A DNA stretch of 36,528 bases from Thiotrichales bacterium 19S3-11 (GCA_021713295.1 JAKJJU010000029.1:1-36528); one strand, 5' to 3'. Positions 1 to 8,459 are shown, numbered from the stretch's first letter. The notes: generated from the sequence alone by a model not told the origin. Translations and numbers: made by a program.

Positions 1-109
1 GTCACCTGGCTACTTTGTAAGTAGTGTAGGCGTAGATGAAGACGTAATCAGAAACTATGTGTTACATCAGGGTATGGAGGATTCAGGTCAGATCGAACTC
101 GATCTGTAA
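1..109 (+). CDS. tnpA: IS200/IS605-family transposase TnpA, C-terminal fragment (cut by window edge)
   Basis: The reading frame starting at base 2 encodes the last 35 residues of a protein and stops with TAA at 107-109. The residues SPGYFVSSVG followed by a helix (VDEDVIRNYV) match the end of the Y1 (HUH) transposases of IS200/IS605 elements, where a W-S-P-S/G-Y-F motif precedes the final helix carrying the partner glutamine. These enzymes move single-stranded DNA using a catalytic tyrosine; that residue is expected upstream of the window edge or within the final helix and I cannot confirm it. The gene continues upstream, so whether it is intact cannot be judged here. Terminal hairpins of the element follow directly. 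Confidence 0.85.
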   Translation, partial: SPGYFVSSVGVDEDVIRNYVLHQGMEDSGQIELDL

Positions 110-129
110 TTGCATGACAAAGTTATGTA

Positions 130-142
130 GCAGCTTTGCTGC
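130..142. repeat. Small hairpin in IS right end (5-bp stem)
   Basis: GCAGC-TTT-GCTGC gives a five-base-pair stem with a three-base loop. It sits between the transposase stop and the larger palindrome. It may be a subterminal structure of the element or a weak transcription stop for tnpA; no U-run follows. Confidence 0.5.
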
Positions 143-149
143 TTAAGTA

Positions 150-167
150 CCACGGGCATGCCCGTGG
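150..167. repeat. Perfect 18-bp palindrome at IS200/IS605 right end
   Basis: The sequence CCACGGGCATGCCCGTGG is its own reverse complement. It is strikingly GC-rich in this AT-rich window. On single-stranded DNA it would fold into a hairpin of the kind recognised by Y1 transposases at the right end of IS200/IS605 elements. The role is inferred from position after the transposase gene. Confidence 0.75.
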
Positions 168-205
168 GTATCTATATGAATTTTTAATAGTGATATACAA
201 AAAAG

Positions 206-234
206 TTGGTTTATGATGCTATTTGATGTATTCT
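206..234 (+). promoter_or_regulatory. Possible promoter of the ankyrin-repeat gene
   Basis: TTGGTT (206-211) and TATTCT (229-234) are separated by 17 bases and lie about 45 bases before the chosen ATG at 279. Both boxes match the sigma-70 consensus only partly, so this is a guess by spacing. Confidence 0.25.
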
Positions 235-278
235 AATTATGTTTGATTATTATACGTTCTGTTATTTTGGAGGTTGCG

Positions 279-2390
279 ATGAAGTTGGTACTAAATCCGA
301 ACAAAACAAAAAGAGGCACTCAAGTCAGTCGTAGTGTCAGAAATAAATTTGTGCCTGATGACTCTTACTCTCTAAAAGAGCAGTATTTTCGCTCAAGTAA
401 GGGTAAAGAGACCAAAGTTTATAAGGTTGAAAGTGATGGTCGAACGATAGGTATTATTCCAACTGATAAATTTTATTATTTTTTTGATTATGATCATTGT
501 TGTGTGGATGGAGAGTTAGATACAAAAAAAATTAATGGTTGGTTTGAAGAAGCTCATGGAGCTCGTTCAAGTGGAATTAGCGGAGAGCACCCTTTTACAC
601 CACCAGGTGGTGATTGGAATGTGGATTTTATGGCTCCTTCAGGTAGTGTCTTGTTAACAACATTTATGGATGACCCTAGTATGCTCGATGTGCGCTCATT
701 TGGGCAATGGTCAAGAAAAGGGAGGGATGTTAGACAAGTAATTTATTCGAGTGATGTAGTTGTAGCGCCACAAGATAGAGTTGTATCAACTGAACATAGA
801 AATAAAAAGACGGATCGTGATGAACGTTATAGTACCACTAGAGGGTCAACGAAGTTTGCTAATTCAGCAAAATTAGTTGGGGGTTCAATTGATCATCCAG
901 ATCAAATTATGAATATCTCACTTGGCTCTATGAAAACGACGGATGATCAAACGATCAAGCATATTTATGATCAGGTGCAGCGTTCTAGAAAGCTTGGGTT
1001 TGTTTATGCTAGGAATAGGAAAGTTAAAGACGTGACGTTACAAGACTTAATGTCAAGTATGCATGACTTAGATTTAAATCAAAAATTAATGGTATTTTCA
1101 TGTCGAGGATACGATAGTGGTGATGAAGCATTATGGAGATATAGCTTTAATGAAGGCCCTAAACTAACAGAATTATTTGATGTTGAGATAGAGGGAGTTT
1201 TGGAAACTGACCAAGTGCATCATGCAATTGTTGTAGGTAGTGGCGTTAATGAAAGGCAGCGACTAACATCTAGATTATTTCATGCATATAAAAAGGAACT
1301 TCTTGGTGAGTTTAAAACATTAACTGAAAATTCAAAAGTTGATATAAACTATAAACTTCGTGGTAAATCGTTACTTCATTATGCTGTGGATGATAATAAG
1401 CTAGCTTATGCAGGTGCTTTATTAACAAATGATGCTTTGGAAGTAGATGCTTTAAATTCATCTGGAAATAATGCGTTATCAGAAGCTTGTGGATATAGTC
1501 AATCAAGTACAAAATATGAAATGATTGAATTGCTTTTAAAAGCAGGAAGTTATGAACTGATATCTAGAAATGGCGATAAAAAAGTAAGCCTATTACTCAC
1601 AGCAATTGAACGTCAAGATGAGAGGTTGTTTGACTTAGCAATTAAATATACCCCAATTGAGCTGTTAGAAGAAAGAGACTATATGGATCGTACAGCATTA
1701 ATATTGGCTTGTGAAAAAACAAATCAAAAAATGGTTGATGCTCTTATTTCCAAAGGAGCTGATCCTAATGTGAAGGGTGGATTTGGAGTATCACCACTTA
1801 AAGGGACGTTAAGAGATCAAAGCGGTAAGATGCAACTTTCACTCATTCGATACTTACAGACAGATTTAAATCAGGAAATTGGTACGCTTAGAGAGACGGT
1901 TTTACATTTAGCAATTAAAAATAATCAACAAGCTTTGATTGATGAATTATTAACGGAACATAGAGATAGAGTTGATCTAAATAAAGCGCGCCTATTTGGT
2001 ATTACACCTCTCGCTGAAGCAGCAGTACTTAATAACATAAATGTAATGGCAGATTTGCTTACTCTTGGTGTAGATATTAACCACAGAAGTGATGATTATT
2101 TTGGCGTTACAGCATTAATAAATGCATGTATGAAAAAACAAGATGAGGCAATTATTTGGTTGTTAGATCATGGTGCAATAACTTCTTATAAGACTACGGA
2201 TAAAGAACCAAAAACAGCTTTGGACTTTTACCGTGAAGCAGGGGGTGATAATCCTGAAATACTAAGCCGTTTAGTTGTTAAGCCAAAGCCAATTAATTTA
2301 GCTGTAGTTTCAAGTTCACAACCACAGATTTTATTTGATGGCCAATATAGTCCGAGAGGCCCTTCAGATGAAGTTACTATTAATTCTTGA
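279..2390 (+). CDS. Ankyrin-repeat protein with an unusual N-terminal domain, candidate effector
   Basis: This 703-residue protein has two parts. Roughly residues 358-670 form about seven or eight divergent ankyrin repeats, recognised by repeated patterns such as TALILACEKTNQKMVDALISKGADPN and TPLAEAAVLNNINVMADLLTLGVDIN; these normally bind other proteins. Residues 1-350 match no family I know firmly. They contain a hydrophobic strand ending in a cysteine (KLMVFSCRGYDSG, Cys at about 275) and an earlier DWNVDFMAPSGS segment, which recall the Stv-type domain seen with ankyrin repeats in Legionella-like bacteria; this is a loose resemblance. No signal peptide or membrane segment is seen. The start is the ATG at 279, because GGAGG (269-273) lies five bases before it; the TTG at 243 has no such site. 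The product could be a host-directed effector, but no secretion signal proves this. Confidence 0.8.
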   Translation: MKLVLNPNKTKRGTQVSRSVRNKFVPDDSYSLKEQYFRSSKGKETKVYKVESDGRTIGIIPTDKFYYFFDYDHCCVDGELDTKKINGWFEEAHGARSSGISGEHPFTPPGGDWNVDFMAPSGSVLLTTFMDDPSMLDVRSFGQWSRKGRDVRQVIYSSDVVVAPQDRVVSTEHRNKKTDRDERYSTTRGSTKFANSAKLVGGSIDHPDQIMNISLGSMKTTDDQTIKHIYDQVQRSRKLGFVYARNRKVKDVTLQDLMSSMHDLDLNQKLMVFSCRGYDSGDEALWRYSFNEGPKLTELFDVEIEGVLETDQVHHAIVVGSGVNERQRLTSRLFHAYKKELLGEFKTLTENSKVDINYKLRGKSLLHYAVDDNKLAYAGALLTNDALEVDALNSSGNNALSEACGYSQSSTKYEMIELLLKAGSYELISRNGDKKVSLLLTAIERQDERLFDLAIKYTPIELLEERDYMDRTALILACEKTNQKMVDALISKGADPNVKGGFGVSPLKGTLRDQSGKMQLSLIRYLQTDLNQEIGTLRETVLHLAIKNNQQALIDELLTEHRDRVDLNKARLFGITPLAEAAVLNNINVMADLLTLGVDINHRSDDYFGVTALINACMKKQDEAIIWLLDHGAITSYKTTDKEPKTALDFYREAGGDNPEILSRLVVKPKPINLAVVSSSQPQILFDGQYSPRGPSDEVTINS

Positions 2391-2398
2391 ATAAAAGC

Positions 2399-3052
2399 TT
2401 AATAGAAATAATTGGGTAGAAGAAAGCCTTGATCGTAATAGCCACCTTGAAAGTCACTTAATTTATCACCGATATTTAAGATGATTTGGTAGCCTTGGCC
2501 AATGATATCTTTACGGATAGCAGCTTTATAATCAGAAAATGATAACTCTGTTGTATTTGGTTTTAAGAATAATTTTTCATATGTGTGATAGCCACAGTGT
2601 GCTAAGTTAGTTTTAGTAATTTCAAGTGAAGAGAGTTCTCTAGCTGTGATGATAAAAATCGAAACATCACAAGCAAGTAAAAAGTCATATAAATGTTTGA
2701 CGGCAGTGATAGCTGGAAGTGAGGAGATGCCATTAGAGTAGGCCCAAACCTCAGGGGAGTTGACAAAATTGTTATCTGCTAAAATATTGGCATTACTTAG
2801 CATGGTTTCATCAATATCAAAAATTGCTGCAAGCTTATGAGATTGAAGTCTGTAATGAGTTTTTGTAGATATAATCTCAGATGTGTAATCCATGGCCTTG
2901 TCGGTAATGAATTTGATTTCTTTATCATAGCGTCCTGAGCGGTAATACTGTTTTAAATTAGCAGGTGATTTTTCTGTCAGCTGATTAGATAGTTTAGTGA
3001 GGTTCTCATGGTATGAAATATTAATTGGTTGTCTTAAATAACGTTTAATCAC
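2399..3052 (-). CDS. HAD-superfamily acid phosphatase-like protein, apparently cytoplasmic
   Basis: The 217-residue product has the four HAD motifs in order: FDIDET with nucleophile Asp79 and acid/base Asp81, IIITAR near residue 136 (motif II), the lysine of DYKAAIRK near 175, and GDKLSDF near 197-203 (motif IV). The layout matches the HAD IIIB acid phosphatases, which hydrolyse phosphomonoesters. Most such enzymes are exported, but here the N-terminus (MIKRYLRQPINISY) has no signal peptide. It is the last gene of the gat operon, 11 bases after gatB. The start is a GTG with an AGAAG site just upstream; a later start would remove the helical N-terminal cap but not the catalytic motifs. The substrate is unknown. 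Confidence 0.85.
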   Translation of the reverse strand: MIKRYLRQPINISYHENLTKLSNQLTEKSPANLKQYYRSGRYDKEIKFITDKAMDYTSEIISTKTHYRLQSHKLAAIFDIDETMLSNANILADNNFVNSPEVWAYSNGISSLPAITAVKHLYDFLLACDVSIFIITARELSSLEITKTNLAHCGYHTYEKLFLKPNTTELSFSDYKAAIRKDIIGQGYQIILNIGDKLSDFQGGYYDQGFLLPNYFY

Positions 3053-3063
3053 CTTAATTCTTC

Positions 3064-4509
3064 TTATACTTTTTCTAATTTGTCTTTTAAAATGCTATTG
3101 ATTTGCTGTGGGTTAGCTTTACCTTTTGAGGCTTTCATTACTTGGCCTACGAAATAGCCAAATAATTTTGTTTTACCACTTTTATATTGTTCCAACTGTT
3201 GTGGACTATTGGTAATAATTTCATCAACCATATGCTCTAGTGCTGAGGTATCCGTAATTTGTTTTAAGCCTTTTGATTCAATAATTTTATCGGCTGTATC
3301 GCCACTATCCCACATCATTTCGAATACTTCTTTAGCAATGCGCCCAGAAATTGTATTATCGATGATTCGATTAATAAGTTGAGCGAGTTTTGTCGCTTCA
3401 ACTTTGGTCTCTCGAATTGTAATATTTTCTTTATTGAGCATGGCAGCTAGATCGCCCATTACCCAGTTGGCAGATAGCTTGGCATCTGAAGTTTGTGCAA
3501 CTACATTTTCAAAATAATCAGAAAGTGCACGTGATGAAACCAAAACGCTTGCATCATAAGCACTTAGCGCATAATCTTCCATTAAGCGTTGACGCTTTTG
3601 TTCTGGTAATTCAGGCATGGTGGCCAATACATCATTAATGAACGCCTGATCAAAAACAGCAGGTAATAAATCAGGGTCTGGAAAATAGCGATAATCATGT
3701 GCATCTTCTTTATTGCGCATTGAGCGAGTTTCATTTTTAGCGGCATCGTATAAGCGGGTTTCTTGAATAACATGGCCACCACTTTCAATTAATGCTATTT
3801 GGCGTTCAACTTCATAGCCAATTGCGCGTTCGACGAAGCGAAATGAGTTAACATTTTTAATCTCAGCACGAGTGCCAAATTCAGTTTGACCTTTTGGGCG
3901 CACTGATACATTTACATCACAGCGAAATGAGCCTTCCTGCATATTTCCATCAGAAATATCAAGATAACGTACCAATGTGTGTAATGTTTTTAAATAAGTT
4001 ATTGCTTCTTTAGCTGAACGAAGATCAGGTTCAGAGACAATTTCTAGTAGTGGAACACCGGCTCTGTTTAGATCAATACCACTTTGGCCATGGAAGTCTT
4101 CATGTAAGGACTTGCCTGCATCCTCTTCAAGATGGGCGCGGGTTATGCCAATTCGTTTCGTCGTACCATCATCAAGGATAATATCTAAATGACCTACACC
4201 AATAATGGGTTTTTCATACTGACTAATTTGATAGCCTTTGGGTAAATCTGGATAAAAGTAATTTTTTCTGGCAAATACAGAATGCTTGGCAATTTTTGCA
4301 TCAATCGCAAGGCCAAACTTCACAGCCATGCTTACGGCTTGTTTGTTTAAAACAGGTAAAACACCAGGAAGTGCGATATCAATAGCACAGGCTTGTGTGT
4401 TTGGGTCAGCACCATAGCGAGTAGCTGCCCCTGAAAATAATTTAGATTTAGTTGATAGTTGTGTGTGAACCTCTAGTCCAATTACAGTTTCCCATTGATT
4501 TAAATCCAT
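3064..4509 (-). CDS. gatB: Aspartyl/glutamyl-tRNA(Asn/Gln) amidotransferase subunit B
   Basis: GatB is the tRNA-binding and kinase subunit of the GatCAB complex, which turns Glu-tRNA(Gln) and/or Asp-tRNA(Asn) into the correct amidated forms. The 481-residue length is normal. The N-terminus has the family's IGLEVHTQL segment, then the [16 protein letters not shown] signature and the [15 protein letters not shown] core, ending in a Lys/Gly-rich YqeY-like tail domain ([16 protein letters not shown]) that binds tRNA. The ATG lies one base after the gatA stop, and the ribosome site is GAAGAGAG inside the end of gatA, so the two are probably translationally coupled. Nothing looks damaged. Confidence 0.97.
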   Translation of the reverse strand: MDLNQWETVIGLEVHTQLSTKSKLFSGAATRYGADPNTQACAIDIALPGVLPVLNKQAVSMAVKFGLAIDAKIAKHSVFARKNYFYPDLPKGYQISQYEKPIIGVGHLDIILDDGTTKRIGITRAHLEEDAGKSLHEDFHGQSGIDLNRAGVPLLEIVSEPDLRSAKEAITYLKTLHTLVRYLDISDGNMQEGSFRCDVNVSVRPKGQTEFGTRAEIKNVNSFRFVERAIGYEVERQIALIESGGHVIQETRLYDAAKNETRSMRNKEDAHDYRYFPDPDLLPAVFDQAFINDVLATMPELPEQKRQRLMEDYALSAYDASVLVSSRALSDYFENVVAQTSDAKLSANWVMGDLAAMLNKENITIRETKVEATKLAQLINRIIDNTISGRIAKEVFEMMWDSGDTADKIIESKGLKQITDTSALEHMVDEIITNSPQQLEQYKSGKTKLFGYFVGQVMKASKGKANPQQINSILKDKLEKV

Positions 4510-4510
4510 C

Positions 4511-5971
4511 TTAATAACTCTCTTCTAATGCTGGTGTTTGTTTATGATAGTCGGTATTTAATTGAAACTGATGTGCTGCATTTAACAGTTGATCCTCTTT
4601 AAATGCATTGCCAATTAACTGTATACCAACGGGCAGGTTATTGCAAAAACCAGCTGGGATCGACATTGCAGGTAAACCAGCCAAATTAACAGGAATTGTA
4701 TAAATATCTGATAAGTACATACTCACAGGGTCACTGGATTTTTCACCTAAGTTAAAAGCAGTACTTGGTGTTGTTGGTGCTAAGATGATATCAACGTCTT
4801 TAAAAGCACTTTGAAAATCTTCGCTGATTAAACGACGTATTTTTTGTGCTTTGGCATAATATGCATCATAGTATCCAGATGAAAGTGCATAAGTACCAAC
4901 CATTATTCTGCGTTTGACTTCATCACCAAAAGCCTCAGAACGTGAGCGTTTATACATATCAATTAAGTCTATAGGGTTTTCACTACGATACCCATATCGT
5001 ACACCATCATAGCGCGCTAGATTAGATGAGCACTCTGAAGGTGCAATGATGTAGTAAGCAGGTAGTGCTAATTGACTATGCGCTAAGGAAACTTCCTTAA
5101 TACTCGCTCCTAGCTTTTTATATACATCAATAGCATCTTCAATTATTTTTTGCATCTCACTATTGAGCTGGTCACTAAAATATTCCTTTGGCAGGCCAAT
5201 TTTCATGCCATTTAAGGGCTTTTCGAGTGATAAAGTATAATCTTCAACTGGCTTGTTAACAGAAGTTGAGTCGCGTTGATCAAAACCAGCCATAACGTTT
5301 AATAAATAGGCTAAATCTTCAGCTGACTTAGCCATAGGTCCGCCTTGATCTAATGAAGAAGCAAATGCAATCATACCATAACGAGAAACACGGCCATAGG
5401 TTGGTTTTAAACCGGATATACCGCAAAGTGCAGCGGGCTGTCGTATTGAGCCACCTGTGTCTGTGCCTGTTGCAATAGGAGAAAATCCAGCAGCAATTGC
5501 AGCAGCAGAGCCACCAGATGAACCGCCAGGGGCAGTATTAAGATTCCAAGGGTTTTTTACAGCACCGTAATAACTGTTTTCATTTGATGATCCCATGGCA
5601 AACTCATCCATATTTGCTTTACCTAATAGCACAGCGCCAGCAGCATTACATTTTTCAACAATAGTTGCATTATATGGTGAGATAAATGAATCTAGCATTT
5701 TTGAACCAGCTGATGTCTTAATGCCCTTTGTGCAGAAAATATCTTTTTGAATAATAGGGATGCCAGTCAGCTGTGTTTGCTTTCCTTGAGTAATTAGTTG
5801 GTCTGCTATTTCAGCAGATTGTAATGCAAATGATGCCGTTTCAGTAATGATTGCATTTATGGTTGGGTTAAGCTTATTAATTCGATCTAAAAAATGTCTA
5901 GTTAACTCAACACTAGATATTTCTTTATTATCTAGCTTTTGTCTTAGACTTTTTACCGATAGGGTATGCAT
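4511..5971 (-). CDS. gatA: Aspartyl/glutamyl-tRNA(Asn/Gln) amidotransferase subunit A
   Basis: GatA is the amidase subunit that frees ammonia from glutamine for tRNA transamidation by GatCAB. The product has the amidase-signature fold: the catalytic lysine in PIIQKDIF, the glycine/serine loop [14 protein letters not shown], and the cis-Ser and nucleophile Ser in [11 protein letters not shown], giving the full Ser-cisSer-Lys triad. I place the start at the ATG at 5971 (486 residues), because CGGAG lies at proper spacing before it; an in-frame TTG seven codons earlier has no support. The gene lies 13 bases after gatC and 1 base before gatB. Confidence 0.97.
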   Translation of the reverse strand: MHTLSVKSLRQKLDNKEISSVELTRHFLDRINKLNPTINAIITETASFALQSAEIADQLITQGKQTQLTGIPIIQKDIFCTKGIKTSAGSKMLDSFISPYNATIVEKCNAAGAVLLGKANMDEFAMGSSNENSYYGAVKNPWNLNTAPGGSSGGSAAAIAAGFSPIATGTDTGGSIRQPAALCGISGLKPTYGRVSRYGMIAFASSLDQGGPMAKSAEDLAYLLNVMAGFDQRDSTSVNKPVEDYTLSLEKPLNGMKIGLPKEYFSDQLNSEMQKIIEDAIDVYKKLGASIKEVSLAHSQLALPAYYIIAPSECSSNLARYDGVRYGYRSENPIDLIDMYKRSRSEAFGDEVKRRIMVGTYALSSGYYDAYYAKAQKIRRLISEDFQSAFKDVDIILAPTTPSTAFNLGEKSSDPVSMYLSDIYTIPVNLAGLPAMSIPAGFCNNLPVGIQLIGNAFKEDQLLNAAHQFQLNTDYHKQTPALEESY

Positions 5972-5984
5972 ATTAAACTCCGTT

Positions 5985-6272
5985 TTATTCAATTACTTTA
6001 GGTACTAAATATAATCCTGCTTCTTTTGAAGGTGCAATTTCTTGGAATGCTTCTCGTTGGTTAATTTCACTGACTTCATCTTCGCGCATCAGCTGAAAAA
6101 CATCAAATGGGTGTGCCATTGGTTGTACTTGGTCAGTATCTTGAGTATTCATTGTGTCAATTAGACTAAGTATGTTGCTTAATTCATCGGTTAATTTTTC
6201 AGCTTCAGCATCACTAAACTCTAAGCGTGAAAGATTTGCGACATGTTGTACAGTTTTAATATCTATAGACAT
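5985..6272 (-). CDS. gatC: Aspartyl/glutamyl-tRNA(Asn/Gln) amidotransferase subunit C
   Basis: GatC is the small subunit that wraps GatA and GatB together. The 95-residue product shows the usual pattern: an N-terminal helix ([24 protein letters not shown]), a linker ending in the PMAHPFDV motif, and the REDEV segment. The ATG at 6272 is preceded by AAGG eight bases upstream; the longer frame begins with an unsupported TTG. It heads the gatC-gatA-gatB-phosphatase operon, which reads on the minus strand. Confidence 0.95.
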   Translation of the reverse strand: MSIDIKTVQHVANLSRLEFSDAEAEKLTDELSNILSLIDTMNTQDTDQVQPMAHPFDVFQLMREDEVSEINQREAFQEIAPSKEAGLYLVPKVIE

Positions 6273-6319
6273 GGATATCACCTTTATCAATATAATGGAT
6301 TTACAAATTTATCGAGCAT

Positions 6320-6348
6320 ATTGTACATGGTTTAGGAGCAATGACCAA
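6320..6348 (-). promoter_or_regulatory. Candidate promoter for the gatCAB operon
   Basis: On the minus strand, TTGGTC (6343-6348) and TACAAT (6320-6325) are 17 bases apart and about 50 bases before the gatC ATG. The -10 box matches five of six consensus bases; the -35 box is weaker. A 17-bp dyad touches the upstream edge of the -35 box. Confidence 0.4.
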
Positions 6349-6365
6349 ATTTCTACGGTAGAAAT
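6349..6365. repeat. 17-bp dyad abutting the gat promoter
   Basis: ATTTCTAC-G-GTAGAAAT is an exact inverted repeat with 8-base arms around one central base. It lies between the end of the small unknown gene (stop at 6376) and the putative -35 box of gatC. It could bind a regulator of the gat operon. It could instead be a weak hairpin ending the upstream gene, although no run of T follows on the minus strand. Confidence 0.5.
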
Positions 6366-6375
6366 GATGAAAAAA

Positions 6376-6660
6376 TTAGCAAATTTTAATATGAGCTTGA
6401 TCAAGTTGAATTAATGATAATTTAGCTAGCGTCTTTAGGCATTTTTTAATGTTGAAAGGATTCTCATTTAATAATTTGGATAACCATAGGATGTTTAATC
6501 GGAATTTGCGATACTTAAGAACCTCGATGGCAACATTGTATGTAAGATCATCATATATTCTGCTTAAAATGCCGAGTTGCTTGTTATTTAGTGAGATATA
6601 ATGGTGGATTTGTTGAGATTTTGGAAAAGAGAGTATGTTTTCTTTTTGCATTATATCCAT
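6376..6660 (-). CDS. Small unknown protein, possibly winged-helix type
   Basis: This 94-residue product is not recognised. Its second half (LSKLLNENPFNIKKCLKTLAKLSLIQLD) has the spacing of a winged helix-turn-helix: a helix ending in a hydrophobic pair, a turn with Asn-Pro, a recognition helix with basic residues, and a following strand. MarR-like and other small DNA-binding proteins look similar, so a regulator is a fair guess but only a guess. AAGAG lies before the ATG at 6660. Good promoter boxes sit just upstream, which supports expression. The gene is on the same strand as gatC, 103 bases before it. Confidence 0.6.
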   Translation of the reverse strand: MDIMQKENILSFPKSQQIHHYISLNNKQLGILSRIYDDLTYNVAIEVLKYRKFRLNILWLSKLLNENPFNIKKCLKTLAKLSLIQLDQAHIKIC

Positions 6661-6677
6661 TTTTATATCTCTTATAT

Positions 6678-6705
6678 ATAATAATTTATCTGAATATTAT
6701 GTCAT
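6678..6705 (-). promoter_or_regulatory. Promoter-like boxes for the 94-residue gene
   Basis: On the minus strand, ATGACA (6700-6705) and TATTAT (6678-6683) are 16 bases apart and each match five of six sigma-70 consensus bases. Transcription would start about ten bases before the ATG at 6660, giving a very short leader that still includes the AAGAG site. Confidence 0.45.
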
Positions 6706-6749
6706 GGATAAATGAATCTGTCTATAAAATAAACAGGTAATTATGATAA

Positions 6750-7010
6750 TTAGTGTGTTGAATCATCTCGGATGACCAGCTGAGTAAGTAATTTATTAGT
6801 AATATTGAGCCCTTTTGATTCGCCATAAAGTTTTTGCAATGACTCTTCAAGTTTTATTACCCAACAAGCTCTAGTTGTTGTCATTGTGCCTTCCTGTGTG
6901 ATGATAACTTCATTGATACCTATGATGTCATCCTCTGGGTCTGTATAACGCTCCATAATCGCTTTTGCAAGCTCTACGTCATGTGCTTCAGTTTCCCACT
7001 GTTCATACAT
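6750..7010 (-). CDS. Small acidic protein of unknown function
   Basis: The 86-residue product has no family I recognise. It starts with an acidic helix (EQWETEAHDVELAKAIMERY) and has a central part (DDIIGINEVIITQEGTMTTTRACWVIKLEESL) that looks like beta strands followed by a helix. There is no signal peptide or membrane segment, so it is probably cytosolic. The start is well supported: GGAGG lies eight bases before the ATG at 7010. It reads away from the PP-loop gene, and a 187-base gap separates the two. Confidence 0.65.
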   Translation of the reverse strand: MYEQWETEAHDVELAKAIMERYTDPEDDIIGINEVIITQEGTMTTTRACWVIKLEESLQKLYGESKGLNITNKLLTQLVIRDDSTH

Positions 7011-7042
7011 AATAGCATCCTCCCTCTCTAATTCTGATTAAA

Positions 7043-7070
7043 GACATAAAAGCTTAAATTTTCAAGTCAA
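7043..7070 (-). promoter_or_regulatory. Possible promoter of the 86-residue gene
   Basis: On the minus strand, TTGACT (7065-7070) is a strong -35 box, with TATGTC (7043-7048) 16 bases further on as a weak -10 box. The GGAGG site and ATG of the 86-residue gene follow. Confidence 0.3.
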
Positions 7071-7197
7071 ATGAAAAAAATCATTGAATTATTGGCATTT
7101 TAGGGTTTTTTTTATTGAAAAATTGGCTAAAATAGCACCATTTTGATAAAACAATAAATGCAAAACAAGATAATAATTATAAAAAGGTAATTCAATT

Positions 7198-8241
7198 ATG
7201 AAAAAACAACCCCGAGCGATTGCACTAATATCTGGTGGTTTAGATTCTATGTTGGCAGCAAAAGCCGTTATGGAAGAAGGCGTACATGTCGAAGGTATTA
7301 ATTTTTTTACAGGATTTTGTGTAGAAGGACATACGCACGCAATTAGGAAAAAAAGTAAAACGAAACAAAAAAGAAATAATGCTCTGTGGGTGGCTGATCA
7401 GTTAGGGATCAAACTACATATTATTGATATCATTGAAGAATATAAGGATGTATTATTAAATCCACGTTATGGATATGGTCAAAATATGAATCCATGCCTT
7501 GATTGCAAAATTTTTATGGTTAAAAAAGCAAAGCAATGGTTAGAAGAAAATAATTTTGATTTTATTATTACAGGTGAAGTTATCGGACAGCGACCGATGT
7601 CTCAGAGGAAGAATACGATGCCGATTGTACAAAAACGATCAGGTATTGATGATTTATTGTTAAGACCATTATGTGCCAAAAATTTACCGGTGACATTACC
7701 TGAGCGTGAAGGTTGGGTAAATAGAGAGAATTTACATGCAATTACTGGAAGAAGCCGTAAGGAGCAAATTGCATTAGCTGAAAAATATCACTTTGATGAT
7801 TATGCCCAACCAGCGGGTGGGTGTTGCTTTTTAACGGATAAGCAGTACTCTGATAAATTAGTTGATTTATGGAAATCTCGTCATAGTAGAGATTATGATT
7901 TTGATGATATCATGTTGCTTAAAATTGGGCGTCACTTACGCATCAAACCAAACTATAAATTAATTATTAGTAGAGAAGAAGGTGAGAATCATTTTATGCA
8001 AGGTTATAAAAAGCAATTTATCAACTTGCAGCCAATTAGTTGTCAAGGACCTTTAGCTTTGATTGATGGTCAACTTGAAAAAGATGATATTTATTTAGCC
8101 AGTCAAGTAGTAGCCCGTTATTCAAAGGACCGTCATGCAGATGAGGTGGTTGTGAGAGTGAATTATCCTAGTGGTGTAAGTGAAGAAATTAAAGTAAAAC
8201 CATTAAGTGCAGAGGAGATTCAACAACAATGGCATGTATAA
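7198..8241 (+). CDS. PP-loop ATPase, predicted thiouridine/sulfur-insertion enzyme
   Basis: The 347-residue protein begins with the ATP-binding PP-loop SGGLDS (residues 12-17) of the ThiI/MnmA/TtuA superfamily, whose members activate a tRNA base or small substrate with AMP before adding sulfur. It also has CLDC (Cys100 and Cys103), and a Cys-Cys pair at 209-210 in QPAGGCCFLTD. Three cysteines in this layout hold an iron-sulfur cluster in some superfamily members, and that may be so here. TGEVIGQRPMSQR (125-137) is a conserved family segment. Similar genes are often labelled tRNA 2-thiouridylate methyltransferase, which is probably a misnomer. The next gene, a TusA-like sulfur carrier, overlaps it by 13 bases. 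The substrate is not shown by the sequence. Confidence 0.85.
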   Translation: MKKQPRAIALISGGLDSMLAAKAVMEEGVHVEGINFFTGFCVEGHTHAIRKKSKTKQKRNNALWVADQLGIKLHIIDIIEEYKDVLLNPRYGYGQNMNPCLDCKIFMVKKAKQWLEENNFDFIITGEVIGQRPMSQRKNTMPIVQKRSGIDDLLLRPLCAKNLPVTLPEREGWVNRENLHAITGRSRKEQIALAEKYHFDDYAQPAGGCCFLTDKQYSDKLVDLWKSRHSRDYDFDDIMLLKIGRHLRIKPNYKLIISREEGENHFMQGYKKQFINLQPISCQGPLALIDGQLEKDDIYLASQVVARYSKDRHADEVVVRVNYPSGVSEEIKVKPLSAEEIQQQWHV

Positions 8242-8459
8242 CCGAACTAGATGCACGAAGACTTTTATGTCCGATGCCTGTGATAAAAACGCAAAATCAT
8301 ATAAAGAAAATGACCAAAGGTGAGCAGCTTAAGGTTATTTGTACTGACCCTGGAAGTTTGGAAGATATTCCAGCATGGTGTCGTGTTCATGGCCATAAAG
8401 TGCTTGATACACAACAGTGCCAGTTTGAAATCATTTTTATCATTGAAGTGGGTGAGTAA
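8229..8459 (+). CDS. TusA-family sulfur carrier protein
   Basis: This 76-residue protein has the TusA signature LLCPMPVIK with the sulfur-carrying Cys14 in a C-P-x-P motif, followed by the usual helix-strand pattern (LKVICTDPGSLEDIPAWCRVHGH). Such proteins pass persulfide sulfur between enzymes. The ATG lies inside the end of the PP-loop gene in another frame, so the two are almost certainly made together and may be partners. Whether it is the main TusA of the cell or a dedicated carrier cannot be told from the window. Confidence 0.92.
   Translation: MACITELDARRLLCPMPVIKTQNHIKKMTKGEQLKVICTDPGSLEDIPAWCRVHGHKVLDTQQCQFEIIFIIEVGE

Larger units (their letters stand above)
1..180 (+). mobile_element. 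Right end of an IS200/IS605-family insertion sequence
   Basis: The transposase tail is followed by two short hairpins (130-142 and 150-167), the arrangement expected at the right end of IS200/IS605 elements, which carry subterminal hairpins instead of terminal inverted repeats. The exact right boundary cannot be fixed from one copy; it probably lies shortly after the second hairpin, around 170-190. The ankyrin gene starts about 100 bases further on, so its promoter lies next to or partly inside the element end. Confidence 0.7.

Noticed and set aside
450-1500. GGDEF-like or kinase function for the ankyrin protein N-terminus
   Set aside because: No such motif is present; only weak motif-style similarity to Stv-type domains remains.
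6154-6414. Plus-strand open frame across the gatC start
   Set aside because: Antisense to gatC and its promoter region; its protein sequence resembles no family and it has no ribosome site.
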